From: Pythium myriotylum
Taxonomy: Eukaryota > Oomycota > Peronosporomycetes > Pythiales > Pythiaceae
DNA length: 64,000 nt
Direction: 5' to 3'
Assembly (NCBI GenBank): GCA_023091665.1
Contig: JALJCQ010000009.1
Span: 3,348,001 to 3,412,000, forward strand
This document shows, in pieces, positions 29,201 to 38,600 of this stretch (within the stretch, counting starts at the first letter, position 1; each line of letters begins with the position of its first letter). A model generated the notes under the pieces. The model saw only the letters and a program-made list of their open reading frames with translations. It was not told the origin of the DNA and did not search any database. The translations under genes and the position numbers were made by a program.

Positions 29201-30679
29201 AACGCGCAGGCGGCGCGTGCTGCGATCGCACCTGGACGAGTCGTCGTCGTGAACGTTAAGGGCTTGCCATCCGATCACTTTGCGATGGTCGTGCGCACGA
29301 GCTCTGCTGCCAGTGAAGGGGATAGCGGGACGGCTCGATTCTCGACGAGACTTGGTTTTGAGAGCACAAGTGCAGGTCCTAACGACAGTGGCGTGGGTGG
29401 AGGCCGTGCCCAGAGCCTCTTCAAGACGATCACCGTGATTTGTATCTGCCCTGAGGACTACGAACCACCAAAGAAGGCGGAAGAAGCTTCTCAATCCTCT
29501 CTTGATCCTTTGCGTAGAGATCCTTTCGGTGGATCCGGACTTCGACTCATGAGCAAGAAGGATGATGATTCAATGATGATGATGGGCCGTGGGAAGAAAG
29601 GAGGTCGTGGAAGTGGCGCGAAGACTGCAGATGAGAACGCCGAAGAACTCCAGTCGAGCGTCAAAGCCTCGCTGCTGGGCAAGCACTACACGGTTGTGGA
29701 TATCCCGGAGTCCTGTGTCGATATCGTGTCAGCCGCCCAAGCTCCACCTGCAAGCATCAACGTTAAGAACCTTGTCGCAACGTCGTCGAAGAAGGAACTG
29801 GCAGCCGCGATTGAGTTCTTGGATACGCTGGAAAAGCAGAGTCAGCTCACGAAAAAGGCGGACGTGATATTTGTCGATGTTCTGGGTGAGCTGAAGATTA
29901 ATGACCTTGAAGTCGCGACCGCTTACAACGAGTGGCAGCAGCTCTACTCTTCAGTTCTCTCTCACCCTTGCGCTGCAGATACACCGTCGCTCAGCCGCGT
30001 ACTCGGCCGTGTCGAGAAGATCTGCAAGCTCAAGGATTACATCACACGGCTCACCCGCGAGCTGTCAAATGACTCGCTGTCGCTCTTCCCGGACTTTCAA
30101 CAGCGCCTGAGTGTACTCAAGAAGCTCGGGTACATCTCAGAGGATGGTGTAGTGCAGGTCAAGGGCCGCGTGGCATGCGAGATCAACACGTGTGAGGAGA
30201 TCGTGCTGACAGAGATGATCTTCGAGAATGTGCTGGCCACTCTGGAGCCTGAGGAGATTGTTGCTGTGCTCTCCGCCCTCATCTTCCAGGAAAAGACTCA
30301 GAATGAACCCAAGCTGACACCGCGGCTCGAGGAAACACGAGAGACTGTCAAGCGCATCGCCGAGAGTCTCGGCGTGATCCAGCTCGAGCAGCACCTCGAG
30401 ATCGATCCGGCTGTGTACACCAAGGGCGCGCTTAACTTTGGACTGATGGAGGTCGTCTATGAGTGGGCGCGAGGTATGTCGTTCAAGGAGCTTTGCCAAC
30501 TCACAGATATTCAAGAAGGCTCAATCGTGCGTTGCATCACGCGACTCGACGAGGTCTGTCGCGAAGTCCGCAATGCAGCGCGCGTCATCGGCGACCCGAG
30601 CCTCTACCGCAAGATGGAAGTCGCTTCCGAGGCCATCAAGCGAGACGTTGTCTTCGCCAGCAGCTTGTACTTATCGTAG
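26291..30679 (+). CDS. SKI2: Ski2-like DExH RNA helicase, 1,462 aa
   Basis: The ATP-dependent motor of the cytoplasmic Ski complex, which feeds mRNA to the exosome for 3'-5' decay. Helicase motifs: AHTSAGKT (motif I, residues 453-460), TSPIKALSNQKYRDF (Ia), DEIH (547-550), SATTPN (III), GVNMPARTV, and QMAGRAGRRG (VI, from 827). The flanking ERGVVWEEVIIMLP fits Ski2 better than the nuclear paralogue Mtr4. A Gly/Ser-rich insert lies between the RecA domains (near 655-680). The insert (arch) region and the C-terminal DSHCT helical domain (last 190 residues) are present. The frame is open upstream to 25799, but the ATG at 26291 begins the acidic N-terminal region typical of the family. No intron. 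Confidence 0.92.
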   Translation: MDADLDALLSELARLDASSAARAARESVPEPLRRFSVVAASPLAPERAQIVALADAKAPAPAFLLPPLPTSRADAEAQKARLETRFMDPSRALSRELRVPLASALASGGSRLLPQVPLAPSRAQLVPCRERMVLDPLQLQYEYRAVETATENAAVLEGFSEAMKKQDEYAKQNIGKRPHAPGGNALTEDGRERGDAQTTAAVVFESEAEKELNALLLSEAETALGDDALSRLVARAPGLDGCLTVKDVREAVLQVREENEEKIEVEESSSLKTVGANPDGLLRPYMEIVSDQDQLRGMQRVIADEKAIQSMQKASEKEGSGMVALDELLNDLQDDEELRELGFALDADEQEDEQEEENEAEELDGESQQEAEQRDGLEPEAEVELLLRDADATALARKAKKKQLSEWASIERVDVRNFHEKVPDMAMKYNFELDTFQKECVIHLERHECVFVAAHTSAGKTVVAEYAIAMSQKHMTRTIYTSPIKALSNQKYRDFREKYGPDNVGLITGDVSLNPDAACVVMTTEILRSMLYRGADVIRDIEWVIFDEIHYINDSERGVVWEEVIIMLPEHVGMVFLSATTPNHLEFSDWIGRTKKKKIHVISTHKRPVPLEHNLYAAKEFFRLFDAEKGFNANAYSAAKAKLFPPSDKPNKGSATGRAGGGGSSGSARTMGRTSGGDQSDWTKLVNSLKEKTLLPVVVFAFSKRLCEESANKLNKMDLSTPSERSEIHLFLEASIQRLQGSDRELPQVLTMKEMLKRGIGVHHGGLLPIIKEMVEILFGRGLVKVLFSTETFAMGVNMPARTVVFNGIRKHDGKNFRDLLPGEYTQMAGRAGRRGLDSVGTVIIACWNDIPEPTSLQTMLAGKATMLSSQFRLTYNMILNLLRVEVLSVEDMMKRSFSEFHTQKALASKQVPQLIQRGKQLLKTLEHALTEEYPHLESSGELADIQAFYDLKRRKRELEKKLVKWMLTNNAQAARAAIAPGRVVVVNVKGLPSDHFAMVVRTSSAASEGDSGTARFSTRLGFESTSAGPNDSGVGGGRAQSLFKTITVICICPEDYEPPKKAEEASQSSLDPLRRDPFGGSGLRLMSKKDDDSMMMMGRGKKGGRGSGAKTADENAEELQSSVKASLLGKHYTVVDIPESCVDIVSAAQAPPASINVKNLVATSSKKELAAAIEFLDTLEKQSQLTKKADVIFVDVLGELKINDLEVATAYNEWQQLYSSVLSHPCAADTPSLSRVLGRVEKICKLKDYITRLTRELSNDSLSLFPDFQQRLSVLKKLGYISEDGVVQVKGRVACEINTCEEIVLTEMIFENVLATLEPEEIVAVLSALIFQEKTQNEPKLTPRLEETRETVKRIAESLGVIQLEQHLEIDPAVYTKGALNFGLMEVVYEWARGMSFKELCQLTDIQEGSIVRCITRLDEVCREVRNAARVIGDPSLYRKMEVASEAIKRDVVFASSLYLS

Positions 30680-30732
30680 AGAGAGCAAGAGGCATCTGCC
30701 GAGAAGAAAATAGTTAGGTCTATTGAGGAAGT

Positions 30733-32137
30733 TTACACGTCGTCGTCGTCAAAGCGTTTGTGAGTCGGCTTCGTATCTGTGCTCTTCTTCCCTGGCTTTG
30801 GCGGTGTAGGCTTCTTTGCCTTTTTCTTGTTCGAGGGCGGTTGTGACTCAGCCTTCGTGGGAGGAATGTTCGTGTGAGTGAAGGCTTGCCGCCGCAGTGA
30901 CTCGATCGTTTGACGGCACACGGCCAGTCGCTCTTCCGTCGCTTGCTTGGGAGTGGTCCACACGATCCGATCGCTACTCACGAGCACACTGAGCAGACTC
31001 TCGAGGCACACGAGTCGGTCCACGTGCTTTTCCTTGGCTTTGATGTACGTGGCTGCGTTCACGAGCACGCCGAGTGTCGTTCCCACGAGCTCCGTGTCCT
31101 CGCCCGAGAACTGCGGCGTCAGCGCGTTCACGACCTCGATCATGAGCTTGAGACAGACGTCAAAGCTCGACAGAGCGAACACGTCGCCGAGTGCGTTGGC
31201 CTTGGACGAGCAGAGCTGGGCTTTGCTCCGGATGTCAAGCACATTGCGAGGAACGGAGGGCGTGCTGCTGGCGTCGCTCGCCTCGGACAACTTCCGCTTC
31301 TTCGATTTCGTCTTCGCTGGTGCTGAAGAAGCTGTGTCTTCGATCTTTGGTGGATCTTCCGGCGCCGTCTTGGAAGATTTAGCCGCTCGCTCCAGCCTGT
31401 CGGCGATGATCACTTCACACCGTCTAACAGAACAGCAACGATTAATCCTCAGCTCACTCTCAAACAAGAGTACGAAAGAGGTCGACATACTCGTGGTACT
31501 TTTGGAAAATCGGCCGCTTCCTCGCGAGCCGCCTGACCAACTTGCGGTATAGCCTCAGCTCGTCGGCGTGCGTGTCCACATGCTTCAAAAGCGCTTTGCG
31601 CAGAAGCTTGAACACTTCAAACACCTGCACTTCCTCCGGCGTGTAGTCCTCGTTTGTCGGCGTCGAAGGCGCCTCAATCGTTTCCATCACGCGCACCGCG
31701 CTGCGCGCCGTGTCGAGCGCGTCTTTGAGCCACGTTTCGCGCTTCTTCTTGGTGAGAATGGACTGCGCCTTGGCGATGAGCTCCATCTCCTCGCTCGTCG
31801 CGGTCTCGGTCTTGATAGGCTTCTCGATGCGGTCACGCGCCGGTGCCACGAGTGATCCGACCGTCGTTGCGACTGCCTCGCCCAGCGCTTGCAACTCATC
31901 CAGTGCCTGCGCGACAGCGGGCGTGCTAAGCCGAATGGGCGTCACGGCATTGGCGGCGAGCGACCGCGTGGCCTCGTGCACCTGCCTCGCGTGGGCCATG
32001 GCCTCGGCGCAGCGCTGCAGCTGCCTCTGCACCTCGCGCAGCTCAACCTCGAGTGCATCGCAGCAGAATCGCGCGCGCACGGCGTCGTCGAGGCGCGCGA
32101 GGATGCGCTCGAAGCCGCGGCTCGGCTCGCCCTCCAT
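30733..32137 (-). CDS. ILARL-family helical protein B, two exons, 445 aa
   Basis: Second member of the unrecognised family. The ATG at 32137 gives MEGEPSRGFERILARLDD, matching the start of protein C at 33498. Exon 1 is 32137-31491; a 67-bp intron (GTATGT to TTAG, 31490-31424) leads to exon 2 (31423-30733), phases agreeing. After the N-terminal coiled part (to about 100) comes a helical module around 155-220, then a basic linker (KTKSKKRK), a second helical module (about 260-370) and a C-terminal Lys/Pro-rich tail ending in an Asp run. Basic clusters suggest a nuclear protein. It is convergent with the Ski2-like gene, whose stop lies 53 bp away. Confidence 0.75.
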
Positions 32138-32297
32138 TCCCGTGCACAATCACCTGAACGGAGACCCAGTCACACCAAGACTCAGATGACCGGGAGCTCT
32201 TGCATCAGACAAGTGAGCCGAGGGATCAGATCTTAGTCCGGGAGACAACTCGCTAGCCTAGCCTAATATATATATTTAGGTGTGTCAAGACCATGGA

Positions 32298-32690
32298 TTA
32301 GCTTCGAGCATTGGGCAGCGCGACGCGGATGGCCTTGCCCTGGAACTGGTAGCCGTCCATGCGAAGCGCCGCGTGAACGCAGTCGGCCGAGGCGAAATGC
32401 ACGATCGCGACGCCGACCGTGCTGCCGTCGTCCATCGTGGGCATGCGCACCGAGAGGATCTGGCCGGCTACGCCAAAGTACGACTCGACCTCGGGCTGCT
32501 TGACGCCCCACGGGAGATCCGACACGCGCACCTCGTGGGCGCCGTCGCGCGAGGTCGTCGCTGGTGTCGATTCCTGCTGTGGACGCTCGACTTTGATGAA
32601 AAAATCATCGGCCGGCTCGACACGCTGGCGCTTGGCCCGTCGCTCGTCACCGTTCGACGCCGAGTGGTTTGTCTGCAGCTTGCCGATCAT
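32298..32690 (-). CDS. Small single-RRM RNA-binding protein, 130 aa
   Basis: A short basic N-terminus with a likely nuclear signal (RRAKRQR) and an acidic patch precede one RNA-recognition motif (residues 52-128). RNP2 reads VRVSDLPW and RNP1 reads VGVAIVHFAS. The RNP1 lacks the usual Gly-Phe/Tyr-Phe pattern but keeps the strand and an aromatic residue. Proteins of this kind act in RNA processing; the substrate cannot be told. It lies between two ILARL genes on the same strand. Confidence 0.8.
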   Translation of the reverse strand: MIGKLQTNHSASNGDERRAKRQRVEPADDFFIKVERPQQESTPATTSRDGAHEVRVSDLPWGVKQPEVESYFGVAGQILSVRMPTMDDGSTVGVAIVHFASADCVHAALRMDGYQFQGKAIRVALPNARS

Positions 32691-32766
32691 GAGCGTGCGC
32701 GAGTTCCTAGAACGCGCACAAGACGTGGATGAGTCATCGGGATCTTCAAGTCACCAATGACAGAAC

Positions 32767-33498
32767 TCACTTGGCGAACTCGGCGAGCTCCTGTGGTGCG
32801 GCCTCGAGCTCCTGGAGCACGCTGTCGAGCCGGCGAAAGTCGTCGGTTTTTGTCGCCGGGCTCAGCAGCACGGCCGAGATGAAATGGTCGAGCGCGAGCA
32901 CGAGCTCTCGGCGCTGGGTCTTGTCGGGCGCAAAGCTCTTGAGCACGGTCGCGACCGTCTGCATGTCCTGGATGTTCTTGGCGATCCAGGTCGTGGAGCT
33001 GTGCTTCTTGGAGAGCCGGTGCTGGATCTTGGTCGCGAGCCGCGCGAGCCGCTGCTGGCTCGTCAGTCCGGCCGCATTCGCGTCTTCGCCAACGCTGCTC
33101 GCGACGCTATCGGTGCGTGGCCGCGACGCCGACGCCGACGACTCTGGCGGCTGCGACGCCTGGATCTAACCATCCACAACCGTCACCTCATGCTCTCTTG
33201 AATGCCAATCCAACGAACCAATACCCACCTGTCGCTGCTCCTGGATGAAAGCGCCGAGATCGCCGGCGAACTTGGCGTACTCGGTCTGGATGGTCGCGAA
33301 GGCGGCCACGTTCTGGTCGCTGAGCGGCACGTGGAGCTTCTGGATGGCGTCCTGCACTTCGAGCGCCTTCTCGACGCTCTCGAGACAGCTCTGCATCTTG
33401 CTCTTGAGCGTGCGCAGCTCGTCCTCGATGGCCGACGAGCAGTAGTCGCGCAGCGCGTCGCCGCCCACGCGCGCGAGGATGCGCTCGAAGCCGCTCAT
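32767..33498 (-). CDS. ILARL-family helical protein C, two exons, 222 aa
   Basis: The smallest member. It starts MSGFERILARVGGDALRDYC, clearly the same motif as protein B. Exon 1 (33498-33229) ends on a full codon; a 63-bp intron (GTGGGT to TTAG, 33228-33166) leads to exon 2 (33165-32767). Residues 20-85 form an amphipathic helix pair, residues 90-110 are Ser/Ala-rich, and the rest is one helical module like those in protein A. No catalytic motif. A perfect 14-bp stem-loop lies 28 bp upstream of the ATG. Confidence 0.72.
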
Positions 33499-33525
33499 CG
33501 GTCGCCAGCTCCACTCGAAGAGCTA

Positions 33526-33561
33526 CGCCAACTGATCTCCTTGAGAAGAGATCAGTTGGCG
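33526..33561. repeat. Perfect 14-bp stem-loop upstream of ILARL gene C
   Basis: CGCCAACTGATCTC (33526-33539) is the exact inverse of 33548-33561, with an 8-nt loop. It sits just upstream of the start codon at 33498, probably in the 5' leader or promoter. Confidence 0.85.
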
Positions 33562-34121
33562 CGAGGGGTTACGAAATAGACCCCCACAAGGGTTACTATT
33601 TTGGACCTAGGCTTTGGAACGAGGGGGAGGAAGAAAATGAGAGAGAGAGAGAGAGAAGAGAGAAAGAAAGATGCGTGGAGAGTCCAACGCGATTGTGCTG
33701 CTGGGGTGGAGGAGAGCGCTCGTGGATGTGGCGAGAGCTCATGCGGAGGAACGAAAAAGGGTCTGGCCACCGCATCCGTCCACTGCCTCCTGGTTATATG
33801 AAAGCATGCATGAAATTATAGACTAATTAGTTATCAAGACTTCTATATCTCTAGTATCCTACTTTTTGTATACTTTGCTCTAACGAGCGCTAATACATAT
33901 ACTATATATCACCAATTATGTATTCATAAAGGTTCATGCACGCGAGGTTGTTGATATGGGTACACTCCGGCAAGTAGTCAGAATGCACCCAAATTGGTTG
34001 GTCTTCTGGTCGATCGCTCCCATCCCGTGGGACTCGCTGCGCGTGGACAGAATGGCTCTTCGCTCTATCTCGCTCGCTTCAATCTCGCCCAGTCGCCTAT
34101 TCTCTGTCTCCCCACCACGCA
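33562..34121. other. Intergenic stretch with a GA microsatellite
   Basis: A purine run on the plus strand at about 33621-33672 contains a (GA)n tract near 33638-33656. The following 33790-33950 is AT-rich. No gene is seen; the region holds the upstream regions of two divergent genes. Confidence 0.6.
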
Positions 34122-35509
34122 ATGCTCGCTCGCCTTCTCGTCGTGACTCTTGCGCTGAGCTGGCCTGTCTCATCTCTCGCTGGCAACACTGCCACCACCA
34201 CAACCACCGCCACTGCAACTGCCAGTAGCTGTTCACTGGAGCTGTCTGCCTCGTCGACGTCCCAGTGGCAAATCGCGTGCGCTGACCGCTCGCTCGTCTC
34301 GGTGTTTGATCCGTCCCGGTTGTCAGTCGTGAAGATCGGCACGTATTCTGCCGTGGGCTTCGAGCCGGCTAATGTCAAGACTCCAAACGAAGTCCACGTT
34401 CCCACGACGCTCACCAGAGTCAGTGGACTTATCTCCACGTCCATCGCTTCCTTGTTAGTTCGGTCGGCTTTTCTTTTCTTGTGACAATCTCTTTGCTGAT
34501 ACCGTGTCTCGAGTCATTGGCAGCTCTCTGCAAGGGGCAGAAGGTAACAGCGTCCAGATCGATGCGGCGTCCTTCTCCAAGATGACAGCGCTACGCAGCC
34601 TGTGAGACTCATATCGACTATCGATAGCCCATTTCCACGTCTTTCCTTAACTGTCGTGTCCGACAGAACCATCACCAAGTCCAACATCACGATCGACGGG
34701 CCACTCGACTTGAACCCGACGCTGAGCGAAATGTGAGCTCCTCCGCTGCCATCTTTCACATTGCTGTCGCTTAACAACCTAACACTCCGCAGCACCATCC
34801 AGCACACCGGACTCGTCGACTTCAAAGTCAAGATCCTCAAGGGTGTCCACTTGAACATCACCAAGCTGTGAGAATGTTCGTCTCAGCAACTCGTTGGCGT
34901 GCGACTGACCAATTGTTTCCAGAGACCTCCGCTACAGCCGCCTGCGTCGCCTGCCACTTGCGATCTTTGCCTCAAAGAGACTCATCGAGTACGCAATGGA
35001 TTCGCACACCCTCTTAGAATATGCCTCTAACTCTCTTCGTTCGCAGAGCCAACTTGATGGACAACGAGTTCCCGGGACTTCAACTGAGCAAGCTCAAACT
35101 CCGTCGTCTTGTCCGCCTCATCGCAGCCAAGCGCTTGCTGCTTGGGGCAGTCGCTGACTTCACCGACTCTTGCAGCGACGGAGAAACGAAGAAGATTCGC
35201 ATCGGCGAGAAGACAGTTACAGTGTGTCAGCTCGCCAGTGAAGACGATGATGACCTCGTTTCGGATGACGGAGACGACGGATCCACGGACTCTGGATCGG
35301 ACGGGTCAGACGACATGACGTCCACGGATGCTTCTGCCAACTTAGCCACCTCTTCCGCTGATGCCGGTCAGACTGGCCACGCGAACTCGACGGTTTCTGC
35401 TCTCCCACCATCGCCGGCAGTCACGACAGCAGCGCCGAAATCATCTGCACCTTCAGTGTCGCATTCGCTGGCCCTTGTCGTTGCCTTGCCATTGGCACTT
35501 CATCTGTAG
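34122..35509 (+). CDS. Secreted leucine-rich repeat protein with GPI-like tail, six exons, 359 aa
   Basis: The signal peptide is MLARLLVVTLALSWPVSSLA. Exons: 34122-34453, 34524-34601, 34667-34732, 34793-34867, 34923-34988, 35047-35509. All five introns (54-70 bp, GT-AG) are in phase 2, so each inner exon (22-26 codons) carries about one LRR unit. The last exon encodes one more LRR, a capping region with two Cys, an acidic Ser/Asp stretch, a Ser/Thr/Pro/Ala linker and a hydrophobic C-terminus (LALVVALPLALHL), as expected for a GPI anchor at the cell surface. Function unknown; similar surface LRR proteins act in adhesion or recognition. The first intron is the least certain. Confidence 0.75.
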
Positions 35510-35616
35510 ACACAAAACGTCAAGACAATCCATCCGATCCACGTTTCATCAATACCTTCTATTTTGCTTATTGATGCTTACATGACGACAAACACTTTGT
35601 CAAAACGTTTACTAGT

Positions 35617-38600
35617 TCAATCATAGAGCAGACACCTCCAGAGCCAGTGGACGACACTGTTCACAAAGTCGGTGATCGCGCGCCGTTGAGGAAGCGAGAA
35701 CTTCTTGTTGGCAGGTTCCTCGCGACGGCAAATGTCGATGTGCACATGGTTAGCGTCTCCTTCGAGCGTCGCATCCGAGATGCCGCTCGGAAATGTGAGG
35801 TGGATCATCAGGTCGCGGGCATCAGGGCACAAGAGCAAGAAGTGGCACGCGGCTTGGCCTTCAAACTGATACTCCCGCACCTGGCCCGCGTACACGTCGC
35901 GAAGGCGCAGGGCAAACTCCTGCCAGCACACATCGTCGATTTCAAGTAGCTCACTCAACTCTGGATCAATCTGCTGCAACGGGATGCACACCGATAAGCG
36001 TAAACACTCTTCAAGCTGCTGCGGCCCAACTTCCACGCGAAAGTGCTCCACCGGTAGCGCCAGGACATTCGCTACGTCTGCCGATGGACCTTGACTATCG
36101 TTATGCAGCAGCCGTGACCACAGCAGATCGCGTTCGTAATTGGCAGCGGCGGCTCGGAAAAGCTCCTTCACAAATAGCTCTGCCTCATTCATGGCGCGCT
36201 CCGTAGAGAGCAAAATTGCAGACGGCTGTGCAGAGCGCACCAGAGCTAACAGCACTGAATTTTTCGGTCGTTTCTTCCCCTTCCACAATTCCTGCGTTGT
36301 GATAAGAAGCGAGTATCCTGGTACAACAGTCGAGATTCCGTTCCTGTTAGAGGAACTCGACGACGAATATGACGAGGACGATGAATGCGGGTGGGAAGCT
36401 TGACGACTGAAAAAATTACCTGCTGCCGAATGACAGGCGATTGTGTCCGGTGTTCCAAACTGCGTGAGGTCCGTCACTTCGTAGCGCGAGCCGTGGCATG
36501 CAATGTACCGCAGCAAGATTTTGACCAGGATAGACTCTGAAAAGTCAGACTGCAAGTTACGCACGGGAACTTCGACGGTTGACGCCGCTAGTGCGCACTC
36601 CCGAGAGGTAATTGAGCCAGGTCCCGAGGATGGGTAAGATCGCAGGAAGCATCGAATGCCCTTGACCATGTTGTGTAATGACGAGGCTGGCGACGATATA
36701 CGGACAGGGGAACCGTCGGGCTTCCGCAGCGTCCAGTCCAACAAACACTGGTGGAAAAAGCGCACCGTGAAATCGTGAATCAGCAAACGTGTGTTGAGAA
36801 TTTCTCGGATGGACTGCGAAACAAGCATGACGACCTCGCCACGCGTAGTTGTCTTTTCCACGGTATCGAGATGCCTCTGGTGTCCGAAATGTTGCTGGCG
36901 AAGATCCTGCTCACTGAGAAATACCACACCAACCTGCACACCGCTGTGGTCACACTTAAGTTCCAGCAAAAGCAAGTCGCTGGAAGCTGGGGTTGCAGAA
37001 CTAGGTCCACGTCCATTTCGTCTCGCGCCCGCCAATTTGTTGATAACACCACCACGATGGACAAAGAATTCAGAAAATGCTTCTCCTTCAGATGCAAATG
37101 CATCCACGGATGAGCGAGTCGGGGTGATAGATCCGGATCCAGAGGTGCTACCGCTTGATGCGTTTGCGACGGGAGTGACTGGTTGCTTTCCTCCAAGGCG
37201 ACTCGACGGAAGCTTTAAGTGCAAAAACCCAAGTCCACGAAGATGCGTGGCGTACTGCTCGAAAAACCGTTGAACAACGTCCATCCGCGAGTGGAAGACA
37301 GCCTTCAAAATTTGCAATTTCATCTCACGTACAGCTTGGCCTTCTTTTCCGCACATTGCTTGCACCGTGTGTTCCGTTAGTAATTTGGCCACCACCTTCT
37401 CATTGCCGTGAAATACAAACTCCTGCTTGTAGGAGAGAAGGTTCACCAAATCCATGGACGCTTGCAACGCTCGTAATCGACCAGTGTTGGACCCATCCTC
37501 AACGTACTCTTCGTCGATCTTGACAACCTCCCATCGCTCAATGTAACTAACACGGAAACGTTGCTGGAACATCGTATGCCCGGTCCTAATCATAGAGAGG
37601 ACGACCTTTTCGTCGGAAACTTCGATAGTTGCTTCGCGATCAGAAGCATCTCGAATTCTCCGGAGTAAACTGAAGCTGTTATCTGACTCAGTAAGACAAG
37701 AGCTGATCAGCTGCTTTTGGCGCTGGAACGCGGCGCCATAGTGCCGGAGAGGGTCTTCCATTTTCTCTTGTGCTGCCTGCTCGCTCTCCAGATTCTTTGC
37801 ACGATCCTTTGCCGTAGCCCCTTGCACAAAGGAGTTCTTTGAACAATACTTGTAATGTGGGCCCCATGTTTTGGCCAAGATCGCTCTCCATGGCTCTGTA
37901 GCACCACGCACCAGGGATAGAGAAGACCTTGAGGCGCTAGGGCGCTTTGGGCCTAGGCCCGAAGTTGTCCCAATAGATCCCGTCCGCCCAAGTGCAGGCA
38001 CAGGAGCAGAGGGCGCCGCTCGACTTGGAATGTCCCTTTGTGTGGTAGGTGTAGGTGCCTGTGAGGACAGCCCAGCAGCAGCTGGCTTCGTGTTGGTCAC
38101 CGGGAGATCCCATGGGGCTACCTCTCCTGGTGCTCGATTCGTACCTACACCTGGACCTCCGCCCATCTTTCCCGGAAATCCACCACCTCGTGCTCGAGCT
38201 CTGGCTGCCATAAGCGCATTTGCAGCACTTGGGTTAGCACGCATTCGCGCCGCAGTAGCCGCACTCGGTGCTGGGCCACCGCCTGGGGTCTGTGCACTAG
38301 GTCCAATTGACAAGGACGGTGGAACGCCTCCTCCGAGTAAGGTTCGCTTTGTTGGCGACGGGACAGTATTGTTGCCCGCGGGCTTCGCCGACGCCTTCTC
38401 GGCCGTAAGCGATCTCTGAGCATTACTCACAGCAACAATCCCAGAGCGCATCGTCGAGCTGGTGTTCCGCCCTAGAGTTGATTCTTCAAGAGAACGGTTT
38501 GATGCTGGATTCCTGGACCGACTTCTCTGTAAGTCACCACGGTCCACGATCTGCACTCCAAGCTCTTTGAGCAACTTCCCAAAAAGAGGAACGTCAAGGC

